Positions 43,075 to 52,073 of a DNA stretch of 64,000 bases are shown here, piece by piece. This DNA comes from JAFMIT01 sp044341215. GTDB taxonomy: Bacteria > Actinomycetota > Actinomycetes > S36-B12 > UBA5976. The translations under genes and the position numbers were made by a program. Numbering within the stretch: position 1 is the first letter of the stretch; each line of letters starts with the position of its first letter. Below the pieces are notes generated by a model. The model worked only from the letters and a program-made list of their open reading frames with translations, searched no databases and was not told the DNA's origin. The stretch spans positions 1-64,000 of the forward strand of contig JBIISC010000002.1 of NCBI GenBank assembly GCA_044341215.1, written 5' to 3'.

Positions 43075-43758
43075 TTAGTACCAAGAGCGGCGCAGGAAGT
43101 GCTTCCATGCCTGCTTAGGTGTGCCGTAGCGAACCTTGATGTATTTGGAACCTAAATGAATCTGGACTTCTGGACTCTTTCGAAATTGCTTGATGCTAAA
43201 TCCGTTAGCCAAGATTGCTGCTTTATGCAGCTGCGGAATGCCCACGTAGTAGTTGCGAGCGCCGAGTGAGCGGAACTTCCAAGCAGATTCTTTGCCCCAT
43301 AGTTTTGCTAGGTAGCCGAACTGCTTCTTACTCCAGCCATAGCGCTGTTTAATGTGTTGCTTTGCATACCATTTTGCGTAGGTATCGGTTTTGTGGAAGT
43401 TCTTTGATTGCTTCGGAGCCAGGTTTCGAGCTGCAGTAATCGACTTCTTGGTTAATGATTTGAAAATCTTGAGGTGGTTTGGCCCGCGCATTGTCATCAA
43501 AATATCGTTCGGAGTTCCCTTTGGGTTCTCTTCGCCAGCTTCATCGGTTGGATCAGTTGGATCAGTTGGCTCTTCGCAAGGCTCGCCGGCTGATTCATCG
43601 ACTGGGGTATTTGGATCTTCCACTGTCACTGTTGGGCAAACCGCTGGGTCAGGATTTACATCTTCTGCAAATGCTGGCGTCAAAGTTGCTGCCATAAGTC
43701 CTATGGATAGAAAGGCGACGAGTGCCATCGAAATTGCTCGAACTGGGTTACGGGTCAT
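43075..43758 (-). CDS. Secreted transglycosylase-like protein
   Basis: 227 residues. A signal peptide (positive start, hydrophobic core, cleavage after AFA at about residue 31) is followed by an acidic Pro/Thr/Asp linker with repeated DPTDPT, then a C-terminal domain of about 85 residues (WYAKQHIKQRYGW, KLWGKESAW, NYYVGIPQLHKAAIL) resembling lytic transglycosylase/aggregation-promoting-factor domains. KESAW contains the likely catalytic Glu. It may cut peptidoglycan glycan strands. AGGAGG is about 19 nt upstream, further than usual, so the start is less certain. Confidence 0.75.
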   Translation of the reverse strand: MTRNPVRAISMALVAFLSIGLMAATLTPAFAEDVNPDPAVCPTVTVEDPNTPVDESAGEPCEEPTDPTDPTDEAGEENPKGTPNDILMTMRGPNHLKIFKSLTKKSITAARNLAPKQSKNFHKTDTYAKWYAKQHIKQRYGWSKKQFGYLAKLWGKESAWKFRSLGARNYYVGIPQLHKAAILANGFSIKQFRKSPEVQIHLGSKYIKVRYGTPKQAWKHFLRRSWY

Positions 43759-43792
43759 GGGGTTACCGTGCCGTCAACCTCCTGTGGAAGGC

Positions 43793-43812
43793 AACTCTAA
43801 ACCCCTAGAGTT
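43793..43812. repeat. Inverted repeat upstream of the transglycosylase-like gene
   Basis: AACTCTA-AACCCC-TAGAGTT, perfect 7-bp arms. A tandem 9-mer ACATTTAGG ACATTTAGG lies further upstream (43850-43867). Both are in the 120-bp space between this gene and the PIN-PhoH gene and could be regulator sites; none is identified. Confidence 0.45.
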
Positions 43813-43878
43813 TTCCACAAATTCAGGTGTTTAACCCTTAAATTATCCGACATTTAGGACATTTAGGCGTGCCGAGGG

Positions 43879-45255
43879 TCACAGAGAAATGTCCTCAAGC
43901 ATCTCGGTCACAAGCGCCGCAATCGGCGATCTCTCACTTCTGGTCAACGTCACATGTGCAAAAAGAGGATGCCCTTTTAGCTTCTCGACTACCGCCACTA
44001 CCCCGTCGTGACGTCCAACTCGCAAGTTATCGCGTTGGGCCACGTCGTGGGTCAAGACAACCCGGCTGTCTTTACCAATTCTCGACAAGACGGTTAGCAA
44101 AACATTGCGTTCTAGAGATTGAGCTTCGTCCACAATGACAAAAGCGTCGTGCAAACTGCGACCTCGGATGTGGGTTAGAGGTAAAACCTCAAGCATTCCC
44201 CGTTCCAAAATCTCATCCACCACATCGCTTGAGACCACCGCACCCAAAGTGTCATAAACCGCCTGTCCCCAAGGGTTCATTTTCTCGGCTTCGGTGCCAG
44301 GTAAGTAGCCAAGTTCCTGACCACCCACTGCATAAAGCGGGCGAAAGACAATCACTTTGCGATGGCTTTGCCTTTCCAGCACTGCTTCTAAACCTGCGCA
44401 AAGTGCCAAAGCACTTTTACCTGTGCCAGCCTTTCCGCCAAGTGAAACAATCCCGATGTCTTCATCCAACAAAAGGTCCAGGGCGATTCGCTGTTCGGCA
44501 CTTCGGCCATGGAGTCCGAAAGCTTCGCGATCTCCGCGAACAACTCGAATCTCCTTGGAAGGCAAAACTCGAGCCAAAGCGCTTCCACGCGAACTTTGCA
44601 AAACCAAGCCAGTGTGGATTGGAAAATCTTTTGCGTCATCCAAATAAAACGGAGCACCTTCATATAGCTTTGTGATGACGTCATCGCCAACGTGTAGTTC
44701 AGCAGTGCCGGTCCAGCCACTATTTACCGCTAACTCTGCGCGATATTCCTGGGCGTCCAAACCTGCACTAGATGCTTTGACCCGCATCGGTAAATCTTTT
44801 GTCACAACAACAACATGATTACCTTCATTTGCAAGGTTTTTTGCAACCGCCAGTATGCGGGTGTCATTGTCATTTAATCGCAAACCTGCTGGCAAAGCTG
44901 TTTCATCAGTGTGATTCAACTCGACGTGAATTGTGCCGCCAGCATCCCCTACTGGAATTGGTTCATCTAGTCGGCCATGTTTAATTCGAAAATCATCTAA
45001 TAAACGCAATGCTGAACGGGCAAAGAAACCAAGTTCAGGATGGCTACGTTTTGATTCAAGTTCTGCCAACACGACAACTGGCAAAACCACAGAATGTTCA
45101 GCAAATCGCAACATCGAGTTTGGATCTGACAACAGAACGGAAGTGTCGAGCACGTAGGTCTTTCGACCAGCCACCGGTTTTTGCTTCGTTTTTGGACTTG
45201 TTTTCGCGGATTGCTTTTTAGTCGCAGGGGAAGTTTTTTTGGTGGTTGGTGGCAC
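43879..45255 (-). CDS. PIN-PhoH protein (PhoH2 type)
   Basis: 458 residues. After a Lys/Thr-rich head, a PIN RNase domain runs from about residue 32 to 165 (TYVLDTSVLLSDP, VVLAELESKR, DTRILAVA) and a PhoH ATPase from about 255 (Walker A GKAGTGKSALAL, Walker B FVIVDEAQSL). Such fusions act as RNA helicase/RNase in mycobacteria. GTG start with AGGAG 5 nt upstream. Confidence 0.9.
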   Translation of the reverse strand: MPPTTKKTSPATKKQSAKTSPKTKQKPVAGRKTYVLDTSVLLSDPNSMLRFAEHSVVLPVVVLAELESKRSHPELGFFARSALRLLDDFRIKHGRLDEPIPVGDAGGTIHVELNHTDETALPAGLRLNDNDTRILAVAKNLANEGNHVVVVTKDLPMRVKASSAGLDAQEYRAELAVNSGWTGTAELHVGDDVITKLYEGAPFYLDDAKDFPIHTGLVLQSSRGSALARVLPSKEIRVVRGDREAFGLHGRSAEQRIALDLLLDEDIGIVSLGGKAGTGKSALALCAGLEAVLERQSHRKVIVFRPLYAVGGQELGYLPGTEAEKMNPWGQAVYDTLGAVVSSDVVDEILERGMLEVLPLTHIRGRSLHDAFVIVDEAQSLERNVLLTVLSRIGKDSRVVLTHDVAQRDNLRVGRHDGVVAVVEKLKGHPLFAHVTLTRSERSPIAALVTEMLEDISL

Positions 45256-45348
45256 TCATTCTCCTAACACGCGCTCGGGTGTGTCTAGACACTATTCCCG
45301 CTAGCGCACCTCATAGGTGAGCCACGCCGAATTGAAATATGAACTGCT

Positions 45349-45403
45349 GTTAAAAAGTAATAGTTAAAAAGTAATAGTTAAAAAGAGATGGTTAAAAGTA
45401 GAG
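45349..45403. repeat. Degenerate 14-bp tandem repeat
   Basis: GTTAAAAAGTAATA occurs twice exactly (45349-45362, 45363-45376), then as GTTAAAAAGAGATG and shortened GTTAAAAGTAGAG. It lies downstream of uppS on its coding strand, where it reads as repeated CTTTTTAAC. It may be slippage-prone or assist termination. Confidence 0.7.
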
Positions 45404-45417
45404 GCTAAAGATTAAAA

Positions 45418-46197
45418 CTAATTGCCATAACGGCGTTGGCGAATTCCGTAATCCCGGATTGCCCGCAAGAAATCAATCCGGCGAAAATCTGGCCAATATG
45501 CTTCACAAAACCAGAACTCGGAATGTGCCGATTGCCAAAGTAGGAATCCAGAAAGCCGCTGTTCACCCGAAGTTCTAATCACCAAGTCTGGATCTGGCTG
45601 GCCTTTTGTGTAGAGGTGGTTTTCTATCGCCTCGGCATCAATCATTGCGGCAATAGCTTCAGGGGTATTGCCCTTTGCACCTTCTTCGCGAATATAAGAA
45701 CTGACAGCGTCCACCACTTCTTGCCTACCGCCATAGCCAACAGCCAAGTTCACTTGCATGGTTTTATTTGAAGAGGTCTGTGCTTCGGCATTTTTCAAAG
45801 CCAACTGAATTTTTTCTGGCAAGCCATCCAAAGCACCAACTGCCTGAAGTTTCCACCGGCCATCATTTGCAAGATCTTCTGCCGTTTGTTCAATGATGCC
45901 AAGTAGTGGAATCAACTCGGATTCTGAACGTCGCAAATTGTCAGTCGATAAAAGCCACAGCGTTACGACCTCAACATCTTGTTCTTCACACCATTCGAGA
46001 AATTGAGAAATCTTGCTCGCCCCAACCCGGTGCCCCCGTGATGTTGGCCCGCCTTGATTAGCAGCCCACCGGCGATTGCCGTCGAGGATGACACCAATAT
46101 GGCGAGGGGTTGGAAACTTGTGCAACCTACGGGCAAGGCGTTTCTCGTATACGGCCTCGAGTGGCGCGCGAATTACAGACTTAATTTCGTTGAACAC
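45418..46197 (-). CDS. uppS: Isoprenyl (cis-prenyl) transferase
   Basis: 259 residues. Signatures: IGVILDGNRRWA with the catalytic Asp, GHRVGASKI, LWLLSTDNLRRS, LAVGYGGRQEVV, DLVIRTSGEQRLSGFLLWQ and EFWFCEAYWPDF. It builds a polyprenyl diphosphate such as undecaprenyl diphosphate, the carrier lipid for wall polymers. A short-chain Z-farnesyl synthase is possible because Actinobacteria often have two paralogs. Leaderless GTG, 6 nt after TAGTCT. Confidence 0.9.
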   Translation of the reverse strand: MFNEIKSVIRAPLEAVYEKRLARRLHKFPTPRHIGVILDGNRRWAANQGGPTSRGHRVGASKISQFLEWCEEQDVEVVTLWLLSTDNLRRSESELIPLLGIIEQTAEDLANDGRWKLQAVGALDGLPEKIQLALKNAEAQTSSNKTMQVNLAVGYGGRQEVVDAVSSYIREEGAKGNTPEAIAAMIDAEAIENHLYTKGQPDPDLVIRTSGEQRLSGFLLWQSAHSEFWFCEAYWPDFRRIDFLRAIRDYGIRQRRYGN

Positions 46198-46202
46198 AGT
46201 GG

Positions 46203-46211
46203 CAGACTACC
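46203..46211. promoter_or_regulatory. Divergent promoter core between uppS and the amidase gene
   Basis: GGCAGACTACCGC (46201-46213) is the reverse complement of the sodX|sodN core. On the minus strand TAGTCT (46209-46204) is 6 nt before the uppS GTG. On the plus strand CAGACT (46203-46208) is 6 nt before the amidase ATG. The two start codons are only 17 bp apart, so the -10 elements overlap. Confidence 0.5.
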
Positions 46212-46214
46212 GCG

Positions 46215-47573
46215 ATGAGTAAAGCCATTGAGCGCGAGGAATTTCTCGATAAACATCAGAAAATCGATATTGAAATTGGCGTTAATGCAGTCATAGCCAC
46301 CTGCGATTCTCGCTCTAATTCCCAAGGTCCGCTCGCTCGCGTGGCAGTCCTAATCAAAGACAACATCGAAGCCATTGGTTTGCCAGGTAGTGCCGGCAGC
46401 CTTGCGCTGATCGATTCCCCCGCCAAGCGAGATGCAGAGCTGGTGACAAATCTTCGAAATGCGGGCGCTGACATTGTTGGCTCAACAAACTTGTCTGAAT
46501 GGGCAAATCTTCGTTCAACCAAATCAATAAGTGGCTGGTCTGCTGTTGGCGGACTGACTAGAAATCCTTGGCACCTTGCCCACAACGTTGGTGGTTCAAG
46601 TTCAGGTTCTGGCGCTGCAGTTGGTGCTGGCATAGTCACACTTGCAATCGGTTCGGAAACCGATGGATCAATTGTTTGCCCAGCTTCACTAAACGGTGTG
46701 GTTGGTTTAAAACCAACTGTTGGTTCAGTTTCAACCCATGGCGTAATTCCAATCAGCTCAACCCAAGACACCCCTGGCCCAATTGCCGCAAACATTGAAT
46801 GGGCGGCAAAAGGTTTTGATGCAATTAGTGGACAAAATACTTTTTCTAATCTCGAAAGCGCCCAAGCAATGGTTTCGAAGTTGCGAGTTGGAGTGGCTGA
46901 AAACTGGTTAACCGGCGACAGCGAAACCGATGCCGTATTCGAACGTGCTATTGCGGTTGCAAACAAAATAGTTGCAAAAGTTTCCGGTTCAAACATTCCA
47001 GAACTTTCCGAGCAAGCCGGCGAAGATGAATACACGGTCCTGTTAAATGAAATCAAAGACGAGATGGCTCAATATCTATCTGGGCGACCTGGCAACCATG
47101 CTGTGCGCACCCTTGAAGATATTGTTAATTTCAACTTAGACAATGCAAAAGTCGAAATGGAGTTCTTTGGCCAAGAACACTTCGACCATGCAATCAAAGC
47201 TCCAGGGAAAAAGAGTGTCGAATACCGAACAGCACGAGAACGCGGGCTTGATTGGGCTCGGAGAATTTGTTTCGAAAACGCATTAGAACAACACGACCTG
47301 TTTATTGCCCCGACCTATGGCCCGGCTTGGATTAGCGGATCTAGCGATCCAGACGACATTGCTGGCGGGAAAGTCACATCGCCGGCTGCAGTAGCTGGCT
47401 ATCCGTTGCTGTGCTTGCCAATGGGATTAGTAAATGGATTACCAGTTGGCTTAACTATCGCTGGCCCTGCAAATAGTGAAAGTACTTTGCTGGCCCTTGG
47501 CCTTTTGCTTGAACAAAACCTTGGTTGCAGATCCGAAGACGGATTTAAGCCAACATTTATTAAAGCTGATTAA
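46215..47573 (+). CDS. Amidase signature family enzyme
   Basis: 452 residues. The Ser-cisSer-Lys triad is visible: Lys in VLIKDNIEAIG, and Ser residues in GGSSSGSGAAVGAG and GSETDGSIVCPAS. YPLLCLPMGLVNGLPVGLTI is at the C-terminus. It hydrolyses an amide; it is GatA-like in sequence but there are no gatB/gatC neighbours, so a stand-alone amidase is more likely. Its stop overlaps the convergent MMPL stop by 4 bp. Confidence 0.88.
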   Translation: MSKAIEREEFLDKHQKIDIEIGVNAVIATCDSRSNSQGPLARVAVLIKDNIEAIGLPGSAGSLALIDSPAKRDAELVTNLRNAGADIVGSTNLSEWANLRSTKSISGWSAVGGLTRNPWHLAHNVGGSSSGSGAAVGAGIVTLAIGSETDGSIVCPASLNGVVGLKPTVGSVSTHGVIPISSTQDTPGPIAANIEWAAKGFDAISGQNTFSNLESAQAMVSKLRVGVAENWLTGDSETDAVFERAIAVANKIVAKVSGSNIPELSEQAGEDEYTVLLNEIKDEMAQYLSGRPGNHAVRTLEDIVNFNLDNAKVEMEFFGQEHFDHAIKAPGKKSVEYRTARERGLDWARRICFENALEQHDLFIAPTYGPAWISGSSDPDDIAGGKVTSPAAVAGYPLLCLPMGLVNGLPVGLTIAGPANSESTLLALGLLLEQNLGCRSEDGFKPTFIKAD

Positions 47574-49756
47574 TCCTTCAAGCCAAAGCGATCGTGCAAA
47601 ACCCGAAGTGGTTTTGGGGCCCACCAGTTCCAGTCGCCGGCGATACGCATCAATGCTGGCACTAAGAGTCCACGCACAACTGTTGCATCTAACAAGATTG
47701 CAAACGCGATACCAAAGCCAAGTAGTTTCATGTTGGTAACTGAAGCAGTTACGAAAGCACCGAAGACAACTGCTAGCAAGACTGCGGCCGCGGTAATGAT
47801 TCGACCAGAACGTTGCAAGCCAAGTGCCACCGCGTCTTCAGTGTTACTTCCATGATCGTGCTCTTCCTTGATTCGGGAAAGTAAGAAGAGCTCGTAGTCC
47901 ATTGACAAGCCAAATGTCACAATTGCAATCAAGACCATGCTTGATGTGTCCATTGTGTTTGTGACGGTGTATTCGCCAGTTAGGAATTGCAGATTTCCAT
48001 TTTGGAACATCCAAGTTAGTAAGCCCATTGTGGCTCCAAGGCTTAAAACGTTTAGCACAACCGCTTTAATCGGCAGCAGAACGCTGCCGGTGAATAGGAA
48101 CAAAATCATGAACGTGGCTATTGCAATCCAAAGCAAAACTTTTGGCAATTGGGCGGCAATACCATTTTGGGAGTCAGCAAAGTCGGCTGCTGCGCCGCCA
48201 ACAATGGCCTGCGAATCAATTGCTCGAATTTGCGCAACTTGCTCCATCGTTTCAGTGGCCCGCGGTGAAATAGTGCTAATTGCTCGAATTCGAACATAGT
48301 TGTCGGTTTCCATTTTGGAAGTTGGCCAACCAAATTCAGGGCCGAGTGGCGTGAAAATACCGTTGGCAAATACACCGGCTTGGGTTTCAACTCTTGTTAT
48401 GTCTGAACGCTTTGAAAGCGTGGTTGCAAAGTCGGTTACTTCCAAATCAGGGACACTTTGTTCAAACAGGATTTCAAATGGTGTTGATTCTTTAGAAGTG
48501 AAATTGTCACGTAATACTTTTGAGGCAATCGCTGCTGGATGATCCTTGGCCAAAACGCGGTCATCTACTTGGCTAAAAACTGCAGTTTGCAAAGGAAGCA
48601 TCATTGAAATCAGCATTGCCAAAGTAGCTGTGAGAGTGATCCATGGGTGACGCATTACAAAGCGAGCAACTCTTGACCAGACACCTTCATCGCTTGGCGC
48701 TAAAGAACCACGGCGAACTCGGTATTTATCAATTTTGCTACCAAGTACTCGAAGTGCAGCTGGAAGTATTACCAAAGCGCCCACGATTGCTGATAAACAA
48801 ACTAATACACCTGCGTATGCAAATGATTTCAAGAATTCTTGTGGGAATAGGACCAACGAACCCAAAGTGATTGCAACTGTGAATCCTGAATAAAGGACTG
48901 TTCGCCCAGCAGTGTGAACCGTGTTCTTTACAGCAGTCTCAACATCTCGGCCAAGCTTGAGTTCTTCTCGAAAGCGATTAACTACCAATAATGAGTAGTC
49001 GATACCGAGACCAAGGCCAAGGCCGGTAATCAGGTTAAGTGAGAAAACACTTACCTCGGTGAATTGTGCAACTGCCCAAATACCAAAGATTGCTCCTAGG
49101 ATTGAAGTTACGCCAACAATAAGCGGCATGCCAGCTGCAACTACAGTTCCAAAAATAAACATCAGAAGAATCATGGTTAAAGGAATGCTCACCATTTCAG
49201 CAAACTTTATGTCTTCTGTGATTTGTCCATTGATTCCGTTGAGGATTGCGCCCGTTCCACCAATGTAAATATTCGCACCGTTTAGTTTGGATGGCAAAAG
49301 TGCGTCAATTTCTCGAGAAAGTTCATTTCGACTGTCAAGAGATTCGCCACTCAAATAGATCATGACAAGTCCAAGACTTGCATCCTTACTTTTAAGCTGA
49401 GAATTTAGTTGAGACTGAGGAGCAGTCCAGTAAGCATTTACAGCACTTACTCCATCAACTGATTGAACTTTTTCTAATAAAAGATTGTATGTGTCGAGAG
49501 TTTCTGGTTTATCTACAAAACCTTCGACTCCAGGGTTTCCAAGAACTAAAGTCAGATAAGGCTCTTCAACTTTAAAGTCATCGGCAATTGCCTGCCAGAC
49601 CTTTGCGCTATCGCTAGCTTGATCACTGTAACCACCACCCGAAAGGGTTGGAATAACTGAGGTACCAAAAACACCTGCAACTATGAAAATAAGTGAAGTT
49701 GTTACGAGGACAATTTTTGGATGGTGCACAGTTGCCTGGGCAATCTTGCGAAACAT
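47570..49756 (-). CDS. MMPL/RND-family membrane transporter
   Basis: 728 residues with twelve hydrophobic segments in two repeats. GLGLGIDYSLLVVNRFREEL and the second copy FGLSMDYELFLLSRIKEEHDHG carry the conserved Asp-Tyr pair of the proton relay. Two large extracytoplasmic loops. Exports lipids or drugs in other Actinobacteria; substrate here unknown. AAGGGA precedes the ATG. Confidence 0.9.
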   Translation of the reverse strand: MFRKIAQATVHHPKIVLVTTSLIFIVAGVFGTSVIPTLSGGGYSDQASDSAKVWQAIADDFKVEEPYLTLVLGNPGVEGFVDKPETLDTYNLLLEKVQSVDGVSAVNAYWTAPQSQLNSQLKSKDASLGLVMIYLSGESLDSRNELSREIDALLPSKLNGANIYIGGTGAILNGINGQITEDIKFAEMVSIPLTMILLMFIFGTVVAAGMPLIVGVTSILGAIFGIWAVAQFTEVSVFSLNLITGLGLGLGIDYSLLVVNRFREELKLGRDVETAVKNTVHTAGRTVLYSGFTVAITLGSLVLFPQEFLKSFAYAGVLVCLSAIVGALVILPAALRVLGSKIDKYRVRRGSLAPSDEGVWSRVARFVMRHPWITLTATLAMLISMMLPLQTAVFSQVDDRVLAKDHPAAIASKVLRDNFTSKESTPFEILFEQSVPDLEVTDFATTLSKRSDITRVETQAGVFANGIFTPLGPEFGWPTSKMETDNYVRIRAISTISPRATETMEQVAQIRAIDSQAIVGGAAADFADSQNGIAAQLPKVLLWIAIATFMILFLFTGSVLLPIKAVVLNVLSLGATMGLLTWMFQNGNLQFLTGEYTVTNTMDTSSMVLIAIVTFGLSMDYELFLLSRIKEEHDHGSNTEDAVALGLQRSGRIITAAAVLLAVVFGAFVTASVTNMKLLGFGIAFAILLDATVVRGLLVPALMRIAGDWNWWAPKPLRVLHDRFGLKD

Positions 49757-49763
49757 TTTTCCC

Positions 49764-50504
49764 TTAATCTTTAGGTCGTAGATTTGCTCTGGTTAAATCA
49801 AATTGTTCATCAAAGCCAATTGCTTTGTACATGGCCAATGCTCCCCGATTTGTTGTGCGCACGCCAAGATTTACGCTCTGCGCCCCACGTGCAAAAAGCT
49901 CTTGTGCAGTAGAGAGTGTGACCAAACTCCCAATTCCCTGTCTTCGGGCAGATTCAGCAACAACTACTGAAGAAACCACATATGCGCCGGTCTGCCATTG
50001 CACACCAGCTGCAGCACCAACTATTTCATGTTGTGGATTTCTTGCCACCATCCAAAACAGAATTTCATTGTTGCCCGGCCAAGTTGAAAGATCTGGTGCA
50101 TTTAGTTGGAGCAATCTTTGGATTTCAGAGTTGCAACTGTCATCGGTAATCAAGCTGACATTTGGTGCCACACGTTTTGGTGGGAAGGGATTAGTCCGTC
50201 GCATCCACGTGACGTCCCTCGAATCTTGAAAATTGAGTTGGCTTGCAATCTCTACTGGCATAGAAACCTGCGTGACAACAAAGCCAAGAGTTGCTGCTTC
50301 AGTTAATACTTTTGCATACTCCAAAACCGGAACTTGGCCGGCAATCGATAGCCACAGATTTTCACCTGTATCAGCAAGGCAAAAAATGGCATTTTCTGAT
50401 TTCCAACCTTTGAGAAAAATATGGGGCATCACCATTACTTCTTGATGCCAGTGGGCATGGGGTTTGAAATCTTCCCAAGTATCGAAGCGTTGCATAATCA
50501 CCAA
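49764..50504 (-). CDS. GNAT-family N-acetyltransferase
   Basis: 246 residues. The N-terminal half is unrecognised; the C-terminal half has the GNAT fold with VVAESARRQGIGSLVTLSTAQELFARGA and TTNRGALAMYKAIGF. The start overlaps the LysE-type exporter stop by 7 bases. Acetyl acceptor unknown. Confidence 0.78.
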   Translation of the reverse strand: MVIMQRFDTWEDFKPHAHWHQEVMVMPHIFLKGWKSENAIFCLADTGENLWLSIAGQVPVLEYAKVLTEAATLGFVVTQVSMPVEIASQLNFQDSRDVTWMRRTNPFPPKRVAPNVSLITDDSCNSEIQRLLQLNAPDLSTWPGNNEILFWMVARNPQHEIVGAAAGVQWQTGAYVVSSVVVAESARRQGIGSLVTLSTAQELFARGAQSVNLGVRTTNRGALAMYKAIGFDEQFDLTRANLRPKD

Positions 50505-51142
50505 GGTCTAGGAGCGGTAAGGACAGTGGCCAATCCAAGCATCATCATTACTACTCCGCCAGCCGAGCGCATTTTTACTAGGCGATTTGGCGAAGATGCA
50601 AACCAATCTCGAGCAGTGCCAGCAAGTAATCCATACAAGCTGTCAAAAGTGAATCCAAAAACACAAAAGACAGCGCCAAGTGCAAATAGTTGTGATGTGA
50701 TGGATGCGTATGTCGAGTCAACAAAATGCGGTAGTACTGCAGCAAAGAACACGATAACTTTCGGATTCAATATTCCAACTACAAATCCTTGTTGAACAGT
50801 CTTGAGTTTGGTTGGCGCATCACCTTGAACCGCAACAATTGATTCAGCGGTTGCTATTCGATGACGTATGGCATCGAGACCTAGCCAAATAATGTAAGCG
50901 CCGCCAACGATTTGAATCAATGAATAGAGCAAATCAGAATTTTGCAATATTGGCCCAAGTCCTAGTGCCACTCCAATGCTTAGAACAAAGACACCCAACG
51001 TATTTCCTAGAACCGTTAGGACCGCAATAGTTCTACCCCATGAAATTGCCCGGGCAATTGTGAAAAGCACGCTAGGCCCTGGAATCAAGATAATTGCCAT
51101 TGCCGAGATTATGTACGGCAACACATGCTGCGGGGCAATCAT
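50498..51142 (-). CDS. LysE/RhtB-family exporter
   Basis: 214 residues, six membrane segments. IPGPSVLFTIARAISWGR and the GNTLGVFV segment are the family signature; FVVGILNPKVIVFFAAVLPHFV is the second. Exports amino acids or related metabolites. The ATG at 51142 has GGAGAAG 3 nt upstream; an upstream extension is not supported. Confidence 0.88.
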   Translation of the reverse strand: MIAPQHVLPYIISAMAIILIPGPSVLFTIARAISWGRTIAVLTVLGNTLGVFVLSIGVALGLGPILQNSDLLYSLIQIVGGAYIIWLGLDAIRHRIATAESIVAVQGDAPTKLKTVQQGFVVGILNPKVIVFFAAVLPHFVDSTYASITSQLFALGAVFCVFGFTFDSLYGLLAGTARDWFASSPNRLVKMRSAGGVVMMMLGLATVLTAPRPW

Positions 51143-51378
51143 CAACTTCTCCCTGGGCTCATCTTTAAAGGAACACCTTGCAAAAACTCCTTGCAGGGAC
51201 ACCTATAAAGACATTTGGAAATAGATTCCAAGTTTAATCCAAAGAGGCATAAACCATTTCAAGTATTCCAATAATTTGCTTTTCGAAGAATTTGACTCGA
51301 AACACTTACTGAGATTTGCCAAACTTCAATTAATCTCATGTGAACTCACACTCCCCTAGATAAAAAACGCAAACCGCT

Positions 51379-51384
51379 TAGGGT
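51379..51384 (+). promoter_or_regulatory. -10 element of the leaderless DUF4031 gene
   Basis: TAGGGT ends 6 nt before the ATG at 51391, with no Shine-Dalgarno between. The remaining 51143-51378 is AT-rich and shows no other gene or convincing element. Confidence 0.5.
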
Positions 51385-51390
51385 TTGACC

Positions 51391-51657
51391 ATGGCGATTT
51401 TGATTGACTATCCCTATTGGCCAAGGTGGGACCGAATGTGGTGCCACCTGGTAAGTGATGAGTCGTTGGAAGAATTACATGAGTTTGCCCGTGAATTAGG
51501 AATACCAGAACGAGGATTCGGTGGCGATCACTACGACGTGCCAGCTGAGCATCGCGATCGAGCTATCGCACTTGGTGCCATCGAAACAGATTCACGAGAA
51601 ATTGTGCGCCGATTAATTGCTGCTGGATTGCGCAAGCGCATCCACCATCAGCCATAA
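51391..51657 (+). CDS. DUF4031 protein
   Basis: 88 residues beginning MAILIDYPYWPRWDRMWCHLVSD, then HEFARELGIPERGFGGDHYDVP and DSREIVRRLIAAG. This matches DUF4031, small soluble proteins common in Actinobacteria and proteobacteria with no assigned function. The leaderless -10 supports this start over a TTG two codons earlier. Confidence 0.8.
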   Translation: MAILIDYPYWPRWDRMWCHLVSDESLEELHEFARELGIPERGFGGDHYDVPAEHRDRAIALGAIETDSREIVRRLIAAGLRKRIHHQP

Positions 51658-51672
51658 TTGTTTTTGACTATT

Positions 51673-51717
51673 CTCTTCAATTTTTATAACTATTCGCTTC
51701 AAAAATTTAGTGAAGAG
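51673..51717. terminator. Possible terminator between convergent DUF4031 and DUF3817 genes
   Basis: CTCTTCA (51673-51679) pairs with TGAAGAG (51711-51717), extended inside by an ATTTTT/AAAAAT stem after a bulge. AT-rich and not flanked by a clean T-run, so the call is moderate. Confidence 0.45.
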
Positions 51718-51729
51718 TTGCGTCAGCCG

Positions 51730-52050
51730 TTACTTGTATCGGTTAGAAATTTTCTTTTCCACAATAAATGTGTAAACCGGAATTGTGCCCGCCAAAATAT
51801 TCAAGAAAAGTTCTTTGTAGCTCCACTTAGCTTTTAGGCCAAGATCGATAGTGACAAGTGTGTAGACCATGAAGATCCAACCATGTGCCATCCAACCGTA
51901 TGAAATCCACGCATCTTGGTGTCCAAGAATGTATTTAAATGGCAAACCAATAAAGGCCATGGTTGCAAGTACGGTTCCGGTAAAGAGTGCCATAAAGCGG
52001 TAACGGGAAGCTGCTACTTGTAGTTCACGTAATTTGAATGCGTCATTCAT
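51730..52050 (-). CDS. DUF3817 membrane protein
   Basis: 106 residues, three hydrophobic segments, with RFMALFTGTVLATMAFIGLPFKYILG, GWMAHGWIFMVYTL and ELFLNILAGTIPVYTFIVEKK, the DUF3817 pattern (YidF/integral membrane). GGAGATTCG precedes the ATG. It follows SURF1 on the same strand. Function unknown. Confidence 0.8.
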   Translation of the reverse strand: MNDAFKLRELQVAASRYRFMALFTGTVLATMAFIGLPFKYILGHQDAWISYGWMAHGWIFMVYTLVTIDLGLKAKWSYKELFLNILAGTIPVYTFIVEKKISNRYK

Positions 52051-52073
52051 CGAATCTCCTAATCTGGCGAATT

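Noticed and set aside
43759..43878. ydaO-type c-di-AMP riboswitch before the transglycosylase-like gene
   Set aside because: Actinobacterial wall hydrolases often have one, but the region is too short and lacks the conserved core sequences; only a short inverted repeat is present.
46256..47056. 266-codon open frame antisense to the amidase gene
   Set aside because: The amidase frame has a complete catalytic triad; the opposite frame is a codon-bias artefact rich in Ser/Pro/Ala.
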